From: an uncultured Bacteroidota bacterium
GTDB taxonomy: Bacteria > Bacteroidota > Bacteroidia > 2-12-FULL-35-15
Length of the DNA stretch: 23,456 nucleotides
NCBI GenBank assembly: GCA_903833025.1
Contig: CAILDT010000860.1
Coordinates: forward strand, 1 to 23,456
Reading direction: 5' to 3'
In this document: positions 23,200-23,456 of the stretch, one piece after another
Layout: each line of letters opens with the position of its first letter
How positions within the stretch are numbered: position 1 is the stretch's first letter
Notes under the pieces: model-generated
The model's database searches: none
Seen by the model: only the letters and a program-made list of their open reading frames with translations
Told to the model about the DNA's origin: nothing
Program-made: the position numbers and the translations under genes

Positions 23200-23396
23200 T
23201 TTCCCGAAATAGCATTTTAGCTTCGCGAAAGTGTGAAAAAGCTCCGTACGTGTAAATTAATGAGTATTGAGCACAGATTATTCATTCTTGCGTGCAGATT
23301 ATTAAATAATAAACACAGATTATTCAATCTTGCGCACAGATTATTGAATATTGAGCATAGATTATTCATTAATGAACACAGATTATGAAATGGAGC
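23200..23396. repeat. 21-bp array E, five clear units plus degenerate flanking units
   Basis: Clear units start at 23271, 23292, 23313, 23334 and 23355, each exactly 21 bp, with a decaying copy at 23376. The core is RCACAGATTATTSA followed by a variable end. One unit upstream (23250-23270) still aligns over its whole length. Further upstream only the period survives: TTTCCCGAAA (23200-23209), TTCGCGAA (23222-23229) and CGTACG (23245-23250) are palindromes spaced 21 and 22 bp apart. Other palindromes inside units are AGATT/AATCT (23317-23330), ATTATT/AATAAT (23298-23310) and TTCATTAATGAA (23365-23376). The 414-base end region (23043-23456) otherwise shows only AACCAA/TTGGTT (23440-23455) at the window edge and no gene. 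Confidence 0.88.
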
Positions 23397-23456
23397 TTCT
23401 GAATGCCAAAGTGTTTGTAGCTTATGTATTAGCTCACTAAACCAACTTATTGGTTA

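Noticed and set aside
23200..23396. Possible CRISPR array
   Set aside because: Units are directly adjacent with no unique spacers, repeats are short and degenerate, and no cas gene is present. The same holds for the other four arrays.

Overview
The window looks like a chromosomal segment of an AT-rich Bacteroidota bacterium. The evidence is a secreted protein with a type B type IX secretion (T9SS) sorting domain, a Reg_prop/Y_Y_Y sensor kinase paired with a LytTR regulator, a TPR plus PD40 envelope protein, and repeated -7 boxes of the Bacteroidota form TAnnTTTG just upstream of genes. The first ~540 bases do not fit. They are GC-richer, have GC-ending codons, a 7-bp tandem repeat and plausible eukaryotic splice signals, and they join the front of a gene that looks like the tail of a larger helicase. 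I read this as a probable assembly chimera or foreign join.

Layout. 544-1437 (+) is the helicase-tail-like ORF. 1444-1896 (-) is a VOC/PhnB-like protein. 2553-3527 (-) is tryptophanyl-tRNA synthetase. 3667-7566 (+) is a tight three-gene unit: T9SS-sorted surface protein, riboflavin synthase, acyltransferase. 7669-10437 (+) is a TPR/PD40/coiled-coil envelope protein. 10477-11871 (+) is an MgtE magnesium transporter. 12190-14547 (+) holds homogentisate dioxygenase and 4-hydroxyphenylpyruvate dioxygenase, two consecutive steps of tyrosine breakdown, closed by a clear terminator. 14651-15238 (+) is a lipoprotein. 15575-17326 (-) is aspartyl-tRNA synthetase. 17448-17573 (-) is a 41-residue membrane protein that was not obvious at first sight but has its own promoter-like and terminator-like signals. 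17885-21641 (-) is a LytTR response regulator with its propeller sensor kinase. 21737-22780 (-) is thiamine-phosphate kinase, and 22857-23003 (-) a 48-residue, antitoxin-like small protein.

The most unusual feature lies between the genes. Five separate intergenic stretches (about 2140-2391, 11944-12069, 15283-15487, 17833-17882, 23200-23396) hold degenerate tandem arrays with unrelated unit sequences but the same period of 21 bp. In at least two of them the individual units are small palindromes whose two arms change together from unit to unit. A shared period (two turns of B-DNA) without shared sequence suggests a common mechanism or constraint, which I did not recognise as a described system.

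Most genes are housekeeping or envelope functions. The only evident pathway modules are the tyrosine-catabolic pair and the two-component pair. No tRNA, rRNA, CRISPR array, transposase or phage gene was seen.
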